Shown piece after piece: positions 47,071 through 55,332 of a DNA stretch of 64,000 bases. The stretch is from Barthelona sp. PCE. Its lineage: Eukaryota > Metamonada: BaSk clade. The stretch spans positions 682,001-746,000 of the forward strand of contig JAUFOR010000002.1 of assembly GCA_040285745.1 (NCBI GenBank), written 5' to 3'. The position numbers were made by a program, and so were the translations under genes. The notes below the pieces were generated by a model, which had not been told where the DNA came from, ran no database searches, and worked only from the letters and a program-made list of their open reading frames with translations. Numbering within the stretch: the stretch's first letter is position 1; every line of letters starts with the position of its first letter.

Positions 47071-48714
47071 TTACAAACCAGCAAGACCAGTGGCGTTCTG
47101 TTTCTGGTGATTCATACGACCAGAGATACCACCGGCAATAATTTCATCACAAGCAATCAAGTTAGCAAGGATACTGGCAGCGGACTGAATCAAATGGCGT
47201 TTAACCTTGTAGTTATCAAAGATACCGAGCAGAGTGGGGTGCATAGCCTTACCTGTATCAAGATCGACACCAACGGCGTGTTCACCACCTAACTCGTCTT
47301 GAATTGCAATGATGGTATCCTGCGCGTCCAGACCTGCGTTCTTGGCAAGAGTCTTGGGGATTACAAGCAGAGCCTTAGCAAAGGCCTCGACACCGAGACG
47401 ACGACGACCCTTGATAGTACGAGAGAAGTCCATGAGCTCACGGTGAGCAAAGATCTCAAATGCACCGGCACCGGGGACAAGCATGTTGTCATCGTAGGTG
47501 TTCTTGACGGCACGGAGACCATCACGGATAGCGTCCTTAGTACGAGCAATGGTGTAGTTAGTTGAACCACGGATGAGGATGGTAACTGACTGTGTCTTGG
47601 GACAACCTTCAACAAAGGTGTACTTCTCCTCACCGAGAGCAACTTCACGAATACGATCAGCGAAACCGAGATCGGCCTCAGTGACATTATCGAGAGAACG
47701 GAGAGCGGTACCGCCAACTGAGCGCACGAAACGCTCGAGGTTACGGCGCTTGGCACGACGGAGAGCAAGGATACCCTCATCAGCAAGCATCTGGAGAGAG
47801 ACGGAATCAACACCGGCCATGTTGAAGATGACAAATCCGTGATTCTCACGCTCGCCGGAACAGATCTCACGCTTGAGAGCAATGATTTTTCTGACACGAT
47901 CGTCAATGATCTTACGCTCAGCACGGATGAGCTCATCACGCTTCTCAGCAGTCTTGTAAACCATAGAAGAGTTGATAGTGGTCTTCTCGTACTCCAGAGA
48001 GACGTTCATGAAGAGAACATGACAGTTCTCGAGCTCAGAAGGCATACCAGGGTGACGGGAACCGTGATCAAGAACAAGGCCCTTCACCAGGACGGTATCG
48101 TTGGCGGTACGGTGCTTCATGTGCATCCTCTCAACCATGTGAAGATCAATCATATCGTCACGCTTAATGTAATTGACAGCATCAACGACGATCTCAGAGA
48201 GCTGATCGGCAAGTTCGTTGTCAACCTTTGTACGGATACAGGTACGGGCAACCTTGATGAGGTTCTCACGGGAAGTGACGTCCTCCTTGACGCTGAAGTC
48301 CTTGAGAAGTTCAAAAGTCTTCTTCTTTGCGATTTCCATTCCATCTGAAATAATACGGGGGTGAATTCCCTCCATGTGAAGCAACTGAGCCTCCTTCATG
48401 AGCTCACCGATAAGGACAATGAGAGAGGTAGTTCCATCACCTGTGAATTCGTCTTGGGATGTAGCAGCACGTGCAATGATTTGAGCAGTGGGAAGTTGGA
48501 TTTGCATCTCGTGCAACAGACAGGCACCGTCCTTGGTGATTCTGATCTCGTTACCACCTGAAACAAGCATCTTGAGAGTACCGCGGGGACCCAAGTTAGT
48601 TTTTAAAACTTCTTGCAGACCTCTAGCACCGGCGATGATGACACCCATGGCGTCAGCGCGCTTGACGACCTCAGAGTAAGGGTTTAAAGCTTGAACAGCA
48701 GCAGCAGTTGACAT
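47071..48714 (-). CDS. CCT6: T-complex protein 1 subunit zeta
   Basis: A 547-residue group II chaperonin subunit of the cytosolic CCT ring that folds actin and tubulin. It reads LQEVLKTNLGPRGTLKMLVSG, ITKDGACLLHEMQIQLPTA, and DEFTGDGTTSLIVLIGELM with the ATP-hydrolysing Asp. MLVSGGNEIRITKDG and LHEMQIQ.PTA are the zeta-specific N-terminal pattern; the apical domain and the C-terminal VDLDTG(K)A are normal. Codon use is strongly biased to C-ending triplets, as for a highly expressed gene. Prefoldin 2, which feeds CCT, lies at 9.6 kb but is not linked. Confidence 0.96.
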   Translation of the reverse strand: MSTAAAVQALNPYSEVVKRADAMGVIIAGARGLQEVLKTNLGPRGTLKMLVSGGNEIRITKDGACLLHEMQIQLPTAQIIARAATSQDEFTGDGTTSLIVLIGELMKEAQLLHMEGIHPRIISDGMEIAKKKTFELLKDFSVKEDVTSRENLIKVARTCIRTKVDNELADQLSEIVVDAVNYIKRDDMIDLHMVERMHMKHRTANDTVLVKGLVLDHGSRHPGMPSELENCHVLFMNVSLEYEKTTINSSMVYKTAEKRDELIRAERKIIDDRVRKIIALKREICSGERENHGFVIFNMAGVDSVSLQMLADEGILALRRAKRRNLERFVRSVGGTALRSLDNVTEADLGFADRIREVALGEEKYTFVEGCPKTQSVTILIRGSTNYTIARTKDAIRDGLRAVKNTYDDNMLVPGAGAFEIFAHRELMDFSRTIKGRRRLGVEAFAKALLVIPKTLAKNAGLDAQDTIIAIQDELGGEHAVGVDLDTGKAMHPTLLGIFDNYKVKRHLIQSAASILANLIACDEIIAGGISGRMNHQKQNATGLAGL

Positions 48715-48984
48715 TATGAGTTAAATAAGTGAAAGCAGGTGATTCAGCAATTTAAGCTGTTGGATAGCAACTAAATTGGAGTAAGAGGCGCATATACAGT
48801 GTATGTAAATGGCGCGCGTGCTTATATGGAAATATTTTTCATTTCCTTAGATTGTTCAAATTTTCGTTTCTCCAATATGTTTGGCTTATAAGAAATGTAG
48901 GGATACACAATTTACAACATGAGAAATTGTTAGAAATAAACTCTGAGAGATTCTTTTACTCTTGTGATTGTGACAAAGACTATC

Positions 48985-49621
48985 TTAACGGTTGGACTTG
49001 GCAACACGCTCGATCTCGTCCTTCTTACGAATACCATAAGAAGAAGCGGAACCCTTGGAAGCGTTGAGGATCTCATCAGCCAAACACTCGGAGATGGACT
49101 TGATGTTGCGGAAAGCAGCAAGACGGGCACCAGTAGCGATCAAATAGACAGCCTGGTTGACACGACGAAGAGGAGAAACATCAACGGCCTGACGACGGGC
49201 AGAACCAGCGGAACCGACACGGGTAGAGTCTTCACGGGGACCACAGTTAACGATGGCACGAACGAGGTGCTCGATAGGGTTCTGGTTGGTAGCAAGGTTA
49301 ATGATTTCAAAAGCATCGCGAACAATCTTCATAGCGAGAACCTTCTTGCCGTTGTTGCGACCAGCACGCATGAGAGAGTTGGTAAGACGCTCAACGATGG
49401 GGCAGGAAGCCTTACGGAAACGAACCTTTTGCCAACGACCAGCAGTGTGAGGCAGGAAAACTTCTTTACCTTCAGAAGTGGCAATGTAGGGCTAAATGTA
49501 AGGAATCTCATGTCTATTTTTTGCTAAAAGCACAACATACCTTCAAAGAAGTATCATCTTCGTAGAAGTCAGCACTGTCGAAACTCCATTTGTTGAATAA
49601 CTTGATTTCACGAGCAGCCAT
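48985..49621 (-). CDS. RPS5: 40S ribosomal protein uS7 (RPS5), two exons
   Basis: Small-subunit protein that binds the 3' major domain of 18S rRNA. Exon 1 (49541-49621) gives 27 residues beginning [15 protein letters not shown]; exon 2 (48985-49491) gives 168 more, 195 in total. Conserved blocks: [66 protein letters not shown] and the universal C-terminus [12 protein letters not shown]. The intron is phase 0 and is needed to join the N-terminus, which matches family IKLFGKWS. Codon bias is strong. Confidence 0.95.
49492..49540 (-). other. 49-nt spliceosomal intron in uS7
   Basis: Starts GTATGT and ends CTTACATTTAG, with a branch-like CTTAC about 8 nt before the AG. At 49 nt it is very short. 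It has an in-frame stop and splits the gene between codons 27 and 28, after Lys. Confidence 0.88.
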
Positions 49622-49821
49622 TGTGATAAGCGAGCCTTAAAGTGAAGAAAAAAGAGTAAAGATGGAAAAGGAAGTTTCTACTATTCTTTCTACTTTTACA
49701 GTGTTTCTAACAATACAGCGGGATGCAAATGGTGATAAAGGAGACATTTTACAAATAAATATATGCTATAGATAAAGCAGAACCTTCCTTTTACTTTTTC
49801 TACTAATTTGGCTTTAGATAA

Positions 49822-50481
49822 ATGAAGAAGACCGTTGCTTTTCTTAAGTTGAGCATTGCCAACCCCTCCACCGGTAAGCAAATGTCCATGAAGATCACTG
49901 ATCCTCGTAAGCTTTCCCAATTCTACGGAAAGAAGCTTTTGACTGATTTCCCCGGCGAGCTCATCGATGAGGCCTACCACGGTTACGTTTTCCGTGTCAC
50001 TGGTGGTTCTGACACTGATGGTTTCGCTATGAAGGAAGGTATCATGACTCACAAGCGTGTTAAGCTTCTTCGTTCCATGAAGAACGGTTTCAAGCCCAAG
50101 CGTGAAGGTGCCCGTAAGCGCTCAATCGTTCTGGGTTGTTTCATTTCTCGTGAAATTTCCACTCTTAACCTCGTCGTTGTCAAGCAGGGTCCCAACGAGA
50201 TCCCTCAGCTTTGTGGTGAGCCCCTCCCCGTCCGTCTCGGTCCCAAGCGTTACGATAACATTGTTAAGTACTTCAACCTTAACAAGGGTGATGATGTTCG
50301 TATGTACATGATTCCCCGTACCTTTAAGAAGAACGGTAAGGTTCAGCGTAAGTGCCCCAAGATCCAGAGACTCATTACACCCGTCACTAAGCGTCGTTCT
50401 GCTCGTCGTCAGGCTATCAAGACCGAGCGTCGTGAACGTGCCCGTGCCCGTGCCGCCGAGTACAATGCTCAGTCCGAGTAA
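49822..50481 (+). CDS. RPS6: 40S ribosomal protein eS6
   Basis: A 219-residue ribosomal protein. Conserved stretches: LSIANPSTGKQ, FPGELIDEAYHGYVFRVTGGSDTDGF, GARKRSIVLGCFISREISTLNLVVVKQG and the Arg-rich end RRSARRQAIKTERRERA. The N-terminus has about seven extra residues (MKKTVAFLK) before the family's usual start, MKLNI(A/S)xP. The C-terminal serine cluster that S6 kinase phosphorylates in animals is short or absent here (AEYNAQSE). The divergent uS7 start lies 200 bp upstream; the gap could be a shared promoter. Confidence 0.96.
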   Translation: MKKTVAFLKLSIANPSTGKQMSMKITDPRKLSQFYGKKLLTDFPGELIDEAYHGYVFRVTGGSDTDGFAMKEGIMTHKRVKLLRSMKNGFKPKREGARKRSIVLGCFISREISTLNLVVVKQGPNEIPQLCGEPLPVRLGPKRYDNIVKYFNLNKGDDVRMYMIPRTFKKNGKVQRKCPKIQRLITPVTKRRSARRQAIKTERRERARARAAEYNAQSE

Positions 50482-50682
50482 GGAATTGCTCTGTTTATCT
50501 TTAAACACCAAAAGTAAACACAAAACTGTGATTCTTTTTATTATTGATTAGTAAAGTGCTTTTACATCATTGCTATACTGCATGTGTGTCATTGAGTAAG
50601 TTCAAACAGTATTACAAAGTTCTATCAAAGTGTTTTTTATTAAAATTCCTTTACGTGCGGGATACGCAATGGTCAGCTTATT

Positions 50683-52863
50683 ATGAGCGCCGAAGGAGAT
50701 ATTTTTGATCAGATTAGAAGGTTGAAACCGACAAAATCATTTGTTAAGCAACAAAAATTTGATGTTCTGGATAAATACACGGCTCAGATTGATTTTTTAA
50801 ATGAAGCGCCAGTTAAAACCCACAGGATGCCACAGTTGGAACCAGCAGAATGTGATAAACCCAACGATAATGCGGATTTACATTTACAGGAAGTATTTGA
50901 CAGATCTAGAGATAATTACATTGAGTCTCAGCTATCGGGCACAGAACTAGACTTTCTCAAAAGGTATAAACAATGTAAGGAGGAACGTGAGAAGTTTTAT
51001 AAACTTTCGAGGATTATTGATAGCGGCAAGAATTCTTTTAATTCATTGATGACATATCACTCAGAGTGTCTTGGGATCCTTAATGAACTCTCAACAACGA
51101 CACAAAAGGACTTTAAGACGTTGGAACGTATGAGTATCGTAATTGAACAGTTGGTTGAGATTCACAACTACTTTCAAGATAGTGATGAACTTTTAAATTA
51201 CTTTAAAGAGTTTTTTAAGGATAAAAACTTCGAAACTCTTGTATTAACCGATGTTTTTAAGCAAAAATTTAATTATTTGTTGAAAATTTTAAATTTTTTT
51301 GAAATATATAAGAAGACACTAAATTTACCAGTTTATTTAATAATTAAAGTATTTAACATCAAGAGTTTCTTGAATAATAACTTAAAAAACTTTTTTATTC
51401 ATTTTATGCAGGATTTAAGTTTTATAAATTTGAGTTGGGAATTTTGGGAAAGTAATGCAAACAAATTTAAAGATATTTTTGAAATTTTCTTGCAATTAAA
51501 TACTTCAATTAACTTCCAATTAGTGGTCAATGGTGATGAACATCAACAAATTCCTTTAGATTATAATACAGAAGATATTGTTAATCAAGTTTTTGGTTGC
51601 TATGTTGAACAAAGATTGTTATTCTTGAATCATTATTTTAAATCGTTTATTACTGCTTTATTACAGAAGAAGGGGAATAATATGCGTAATATTAAGTATA
51701 TATTTAACGAGTATTTATCACGAATGGAGAAATTTTTAAATAGTGAATTTCATCTATTTGAAGTGTATTTTGAGTCAAAAACAAACTATATTTGCATATC
51801 AAGTACTTTAAAAACTCTTTTAAGAAAACTAACTTTGTTTTTTGTAGAGAAGAACTCTGTTCTATTGAGAAAGTTCTTTGCTGTGCAGACAAAGGGGTCG
51901 GACCAACATATGGGCGATTTCAACTACCTAATTGAGTTATTAAATGTTTATATACTTAAAAAGGAAAGTTTAAAAATGAAAGGAAACAGTCAAGCTACAT
52001 CCATAATACAAGAGTTTATAGTTATTGTTCAGGAGAAGCTTATCTTTTTGATTAAGAAGATGAACTCAATGATTGCTTTTTCACCAGATTTTAACAGCAA
52101 AGTTTTGAAATATGATGTTGAAGGTTTACGCAACTACCATTGGAGTAAGCCTGTTGAAAGGTGTTTGTTTTTACTCAGCAGTACGTTTAATCTATTACCG
52201 TACGGTATGTTTAATACACTTTCGGGTGAGCTGCTAATGAAAGCACTGACGACAATACTTGAATTTGACCATGAAACACTTCCTAACAAAAGCATTGTTG
52301 TTCTGTGGAAGATCCAGCAACTTCTTGTGTTGCAGCAACAGTGTCTGAGCTTTTGCATTCAGCCTAGGATAAATTATTACAAGTTGAATTTGATTAATTT
52401 CCTTTACATAACAAAGAAGAACAGTCTTTTGATTAACAATAATCAGATAGATTTTTGGGTGTTTTTAAAGGAAAATTTACGTATTCTTTTAGATGTATTC
52501 ATAACATCTTTTTTTAAAGATTCACTGATGTTGATTGAGAATTTCTTGAGTATGGTGTCCCCCACCACCATAAAGGACGAGCAGAAGAGCTTTTTTAATC
52601 AGTTATTAGATCAAATTTATGTTAATATCAAAGATAATGTGGTGTTGATTGATTTCCTTTCGTTTTTCAAGGATTTTGATGATAAGGCTATGTTTAACGT
52701 GGGAGAAGAGATGACAACAATGGTTGCAGAACGTGTTGAGGGATATTTCGGTAAAGCAAAGGATATTTTTGGTGATGATTCCAAAGAGGTTGACAAATTG
52801 GTACAGATTATGTTATTCATCGGTGATTGTTTCATGGAGCACGGAGGTGCTGGTGGTAAGTAA
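50683..52863 (+). CDS. COG3: conserved oligomeric Golgi complex subunit 3-like
   Basis: A 726-residue helical protein fitting COG3 (Sec34), a lobe A subunit of the COG tether for intra-Golgi retrograde vesicles. The N-terminal part carries a coiled coil with YHSECLGILNELSTTTQKDF, like the COG3 segment that contacts other COG subunits; the middle FGCYVEQRLLFLNHYFKSFI, then RMEKFLNSEFHLFEVYF, resembles the human CYLDQRELLL and EHQLYNEFF regions. It is Phe/Asn/Leu-rich and lacks membrane or catalytic motifs. The C-terminal GGAGGK ends in GTAAGTAA, which coincides with a splice-donor sequence. The family call is by pattern. Confidence 0.75.
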   Translation: MSAEGDIFDQIRRLKPTKSFVKQQKFDVLDKYTAQIDFLNEAPVKTHRMPQLEPAECDKPNDNADLHLQEVFDRSRDNYIESQLSGTELDFLKRYKQCKEEREKFYKLSRIIDSGKNSFNSLMTYHSECLGILNELSTTTQKDFKTLERMSIVIEQLVEIHNYFQDSDELLNYFKEFFKDKNFETLVLTDVFKQKFNYLLKILNFFEIYKKTLNLPVYLIIKVFNIKSFLNNNLKNFFIHFMQDLSFINLSWEFWESNANKFKDIFEIFLQLNTSINFQLVVNGDEHQQIPLDYNTEDIVNQVFGCYVEQRLLFLNHYFKSFITALLQKKGNNMRNIKYIFNEYLSRMEKFLNSEFHLFEVYFESKTNYICISSTLKTLLRKLTLFFVEKNSVLLRKFFAVQTKGSDQHMGDFNYLIELLNVYILKKESLKMKGNSQATSIIQEFIVIVQEKLIFLIKKMNSMIAFSPDFNSKVLKYDVEGLRNYHWSKPVERCLFLLSSTFNLLPYGMFNTLSGELLMKALTTILEFDHETLPNKSIVVLWKIQQLLVLQQQCLSFCIQPRINYYKLNLINFLYITKKNSLLINNNQIDFWVFLKENLRILLDVFITSFFKDSLMLIENFLSMVSPTTIKDEQKSFFNQLLDQIYVNIKDNVVLIDFLSFFKDFDDKAMFNVGEEMTTMVAERVEGYFGKAKDIFGDDSKEVDKLVQIMLFIGDCFMEHGGAGGK

Positions 52864-53198
52864 ATTTAAACCGAATTTTTGTGCAAGATTAGCCGCAGAG
52901 TATGGAGGATAATGAAGATGATTTTTTTAAGAGTTTTAGTTAATGATTCTGGCAACTAACCTGCAAAATATTTGCGCAAATGAGGAAGAAGGTATGTTCA
53001 TAACTATTTGGAATGACAAAACTATATTTGTCGTTAACATTCCATTTTACAGAGGTGAATTGCATCCATAAGATCATATTGTGGTAGTATATGGTGAAAA
53101 ACCCAATACACAATAGAATAAATCCTCCTAACAAAAAGTTTTCGGGTTTACAACCTCTTCCCCATAGATATCATTTTTTTTTTGGATACACAGTTATT
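52864..53198. other. intergenic with two ambiguous small frames
   Basis: The plus strand has a 42-codon frame at 52943-53071 (MILATNLQNICANEEEG onward), in which a GTATGT...TTTTACAG pair could also be an intron. The minus strand has a 45-codon frame at 52940-53077 with a possible membrane helix just upstream in the same frame. Neither has support beyond being open. Confidence 0.35.
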
Positions 53199-53450
53199 AT
53201 GGGCGGTGGAGCATCATCAGCAAGGCCAAGAAGGGTCGAACAAGTTCCAGATCACGAGATTGGGGGTAATGAAAGCTCTCGTATTGGAAGAGATATTCGC
53301 AGATATTACCAGCAGGCATGTACACCAACAGGCCTCCCAAGATCAAATGGTATTCCACTCACAATTCTAATGCGCTTTTTAAGGAAAGAATGGCGTATTA
53401 ACGGAGAAGGTGTACGCCGTGAGTATGATTGGAGTGACGGTGAGATATAG
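53199..53450 (+). CDS. small basic protein with MGGG N-terminus
   Basis: An 83-residue protein, MGGGASSARPRRVEQV at the start, so N-myristoylation of Gly2 is plausible (small residue at position 6, basic cluster following) and would tether it to a membrane. The rest is charged with an Arg-rich helix and an acidic end. It overlaps nothing and lies opposite the 3' end of KRR1. No family is recognised. The ATG at 53199 is chosen; the frame is open upstream without a better start. Confidence 0.55.
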   Translation: MGGGASSARPRRVEQVPDHEIGGNESSRIGRDIRRYYQQACTPTGLPRSNGIPLTILMRFLRKEWRINGEGVRREYDWSDGEI

Positions 53451-53601
53451 TTCCATTTTTAGCATTTCAACAAGAGTTTTCAGGTGTGATATTCTTTTTT
53501 TTTTGTGAAATTTTTTCTTTTTCCATACAAATTACACATCATTTCACAACCTCATTTGGACCTGTATTGGAATCTTTGCTTATTTTTAATCAAAAAATGA
53601 T

Positions 53602-54621
53602 TTATTGTTGTGTTCTTTTCTTTTTCAAATTTTGTAAAAAGTCATTATCATTGCCAGTAGTTTCATTACCACTGCCTCTCTTCTCAAGCTCAATCTGCCT
53701 TTTATGAGCATCAGGAGCAGCAACACGCTTCTCTTGACGATTATTCTTACTCTTCTTAGCAACCCATCTTTCTTTCTTCTCAAGCTCTTCCTTTGACAAC
53801 CAATACTCACCTGTAGCCATGGCGATATCCTCCTTACGGGGTTGAGGGGCGGTAGGCCACTTGGGACCCTCCGTTCTTCTATCCTTGGTAACAACCTTCT
53901 TGCTCTTCCTACGCTCGTTACGCTTTTTATATTGGGGGAGGAACTTATCCCAGCTCACATGCTTAAGGTCTTCGTTCTTTGCTAGCTCATTCTTCAGCAT
54001 TTGTTCTCTAATATTGTAAATAGGGTGGACGTTATTCATACAGTCTAGTACGATCTGGCGTACAATGCTCAGGCGGTCGAATGGGCCAATGGCGCACACG
54101 GTTCCGCCCTGCACAACAACGTAACAACCGGTGACAACCTCTAACGCCTTCAGAGTGGATCCGTTCGGGCCGATCAAACGCTGACGTCGCTTAACGAACC
54201 TCTCTCTGTTTTTCACAATATTTCTGATCTGGATGACGTCCGAGAAGACATCGTCCTTTAGTACGAGCTTGGCCATATCTAATGTGACAGACCTACTCAA
54301 CAGTTTCATCATATCTCGCGCTTTGATAATGACGTAGGGATCCCACGTCTTCCGAGTGGTTCTGACGTATATTGTGCCTTGAAGCAGATCTAGTTCGACC
54401 TCTATACCCAAAGGATCAAGTTCTTTGGTGATTAATCCCCAGTTTGCCTTCAAATACTCTTCTCTGTAACTAGGAAACAAAAGACTGAAACTGCTTTCTT
54501 CAGTGAGTGGTTGTTTCATATCCCCTTTGTTGAAATTCTTCCATTCCATTGAATTGTAAAACGCAAGTTCTTCTGGGTCTACTTCTTCATCTTTGTCATT
54601 CTTTTTCTTGTTCTTTCCCAT
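53602..54621 (-). CDS. KRR1: KRR1 small-subunit processome protein
   Basis: A 339-residue KH-type protein of the 90S pre-ribosome needed for 18S rRNA maturation. Conserved: SSFSLLFPSYREEYLKANWG, the KH-like ELDLLQGTIYVRTTRKTWDP, and VKRRQRLIGPNGSTLKALEV with the GxxG-type loop (IGPNGSTLK), then HPIYNIREQMLKNELAKNE and the basic QYKKRNERRKSKK tail. The C-terminus is Lys/Glu-rich. The ATG at 54621 (MGKNKKKN) is the first in frame. Confidence 0.95.
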   Translation of the reverse strand: MGKNKKKNDKDEEVDPEELAFYNSMEWKNFNKGDMKQPLTEESSFSLLFPSYREEYLKANWGLITKELDPLGIEVELDLLQGTIYVRTTRKTWDPYVIIKARDMMKLLSRSVTLDMAKLVLKDDVFSDVIQIRNIVKNRERFVKRRQRLIGPNGSTLKALEVVTGCYVVVQGGTVCAIGPFDRLSIVRQIVLDCMNNVHPIYNIREQMLKNELAKNEDLKHVSWDKFLPQYKKRNERRKSKKVVTKDRRTEGPKWPTAPQPRKEDIAMATGEYWLSKEELEKKERWVAKKSKNNRQEKRVAAPDAHKRQIELEKRGSGNETTGNDNDFLQNLKKKRTQQ

Positions 54622-55332
54622 TTGTTCTGTCTATAACCTGCTCCTGGATGCAAAAAAATTTTAGAAACGGGAATATAAGTTAAAGCATCAAACTAAATCA
54701 ACTTAGAGCACTCCGAAAGATGAAATCAGTGGATACGATGTTGTGTTGGTGAGAGGTAGTGCATTAGAATTACCGTATTATACTTATCCAGTCTGCAGAA
54801 TCTATTCATCCAAAAAGGATGAATACAATTATTTAACTTTGGTTTTCACGTATTTAAAGCAATATAATTATCGGATAACTGATAGAGATGTACATGTATA
54901 ACATGTATGGTGTTTTTGAGTACACTACATAAAAATTAAGTTAAACGCAACATATTGCTCTTTTGAACAGTGGCGCATGTTTAATGTATTAATTGTATGA
55001 TATTGGAAGTTTTACTTTAAGCAGGTTTTTTTGCGTTTAGCTGATAACTTTTAAAGCAAGCTTACATCTTCATAATATACTGCGAATACTGTATGATCTG
55101 ACAGGTTTATATATATATGATTCATACTCTCTTATGTCATTTTTCTCAATTTTTCTCATGAATTTAGGTAAACAATGTTGAGAGTTTCGTACAATATCCT
55201 AAATAAAACTTCCTAAACACGCTACAAAGCTCAGTAAACCAAGGCAACGTTTTTGTCTTAATGTTGTTCTCGTTTTCGTTTTTTCCCCTTTCATTTTCCT
55301 GCTAGTCCTACTTTGAACTCAAAACACATTTA
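54622..55332. other. intergenic with an orphan coding-like segment
   Basis: About 710 bp between divergent genes KRR1 and the WD40 gene. Only 54707-54901 looks coding (see its own entry). The rest, up to the WD40 start, is AT-rich with no RNA gene or repeat seen. Confidence 0.5.
54707..54901 (+). other. orphan open segment, possible exon or gene remnant
   Basis: A 64-codon frame with no Met, DEISGYDVVLVRGSALELPY in its first half, then TYPVCRIYSSKKDEYNYLTL, ending in a stop at 54899-54901. It is immediately preceded by CTAAATCAACTTAG, close to the 3' ends of the confirmed introns (branch-like CTAA plus AG). The residue pattern is faintly like a BAH domain (VLVRGS, then PVCRIYSSKK). No 5' exon could be joined in frame from the 85 bases back to KRR1. 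It may be a second exon of an undetected gene or a remnant. Confidence 0.35.

Noticed and set aside
47361-47939. A 192-codon open frame antisense to CCT6
   Set aside because: It is a product of the strong C/T-ending codon bias of CCT6; the translation is Ser/Val/Leu repeats with no real composition. The same applies to long antisense frames over eS12 (10291-10815), uS7 (48964-49527) and eS6.
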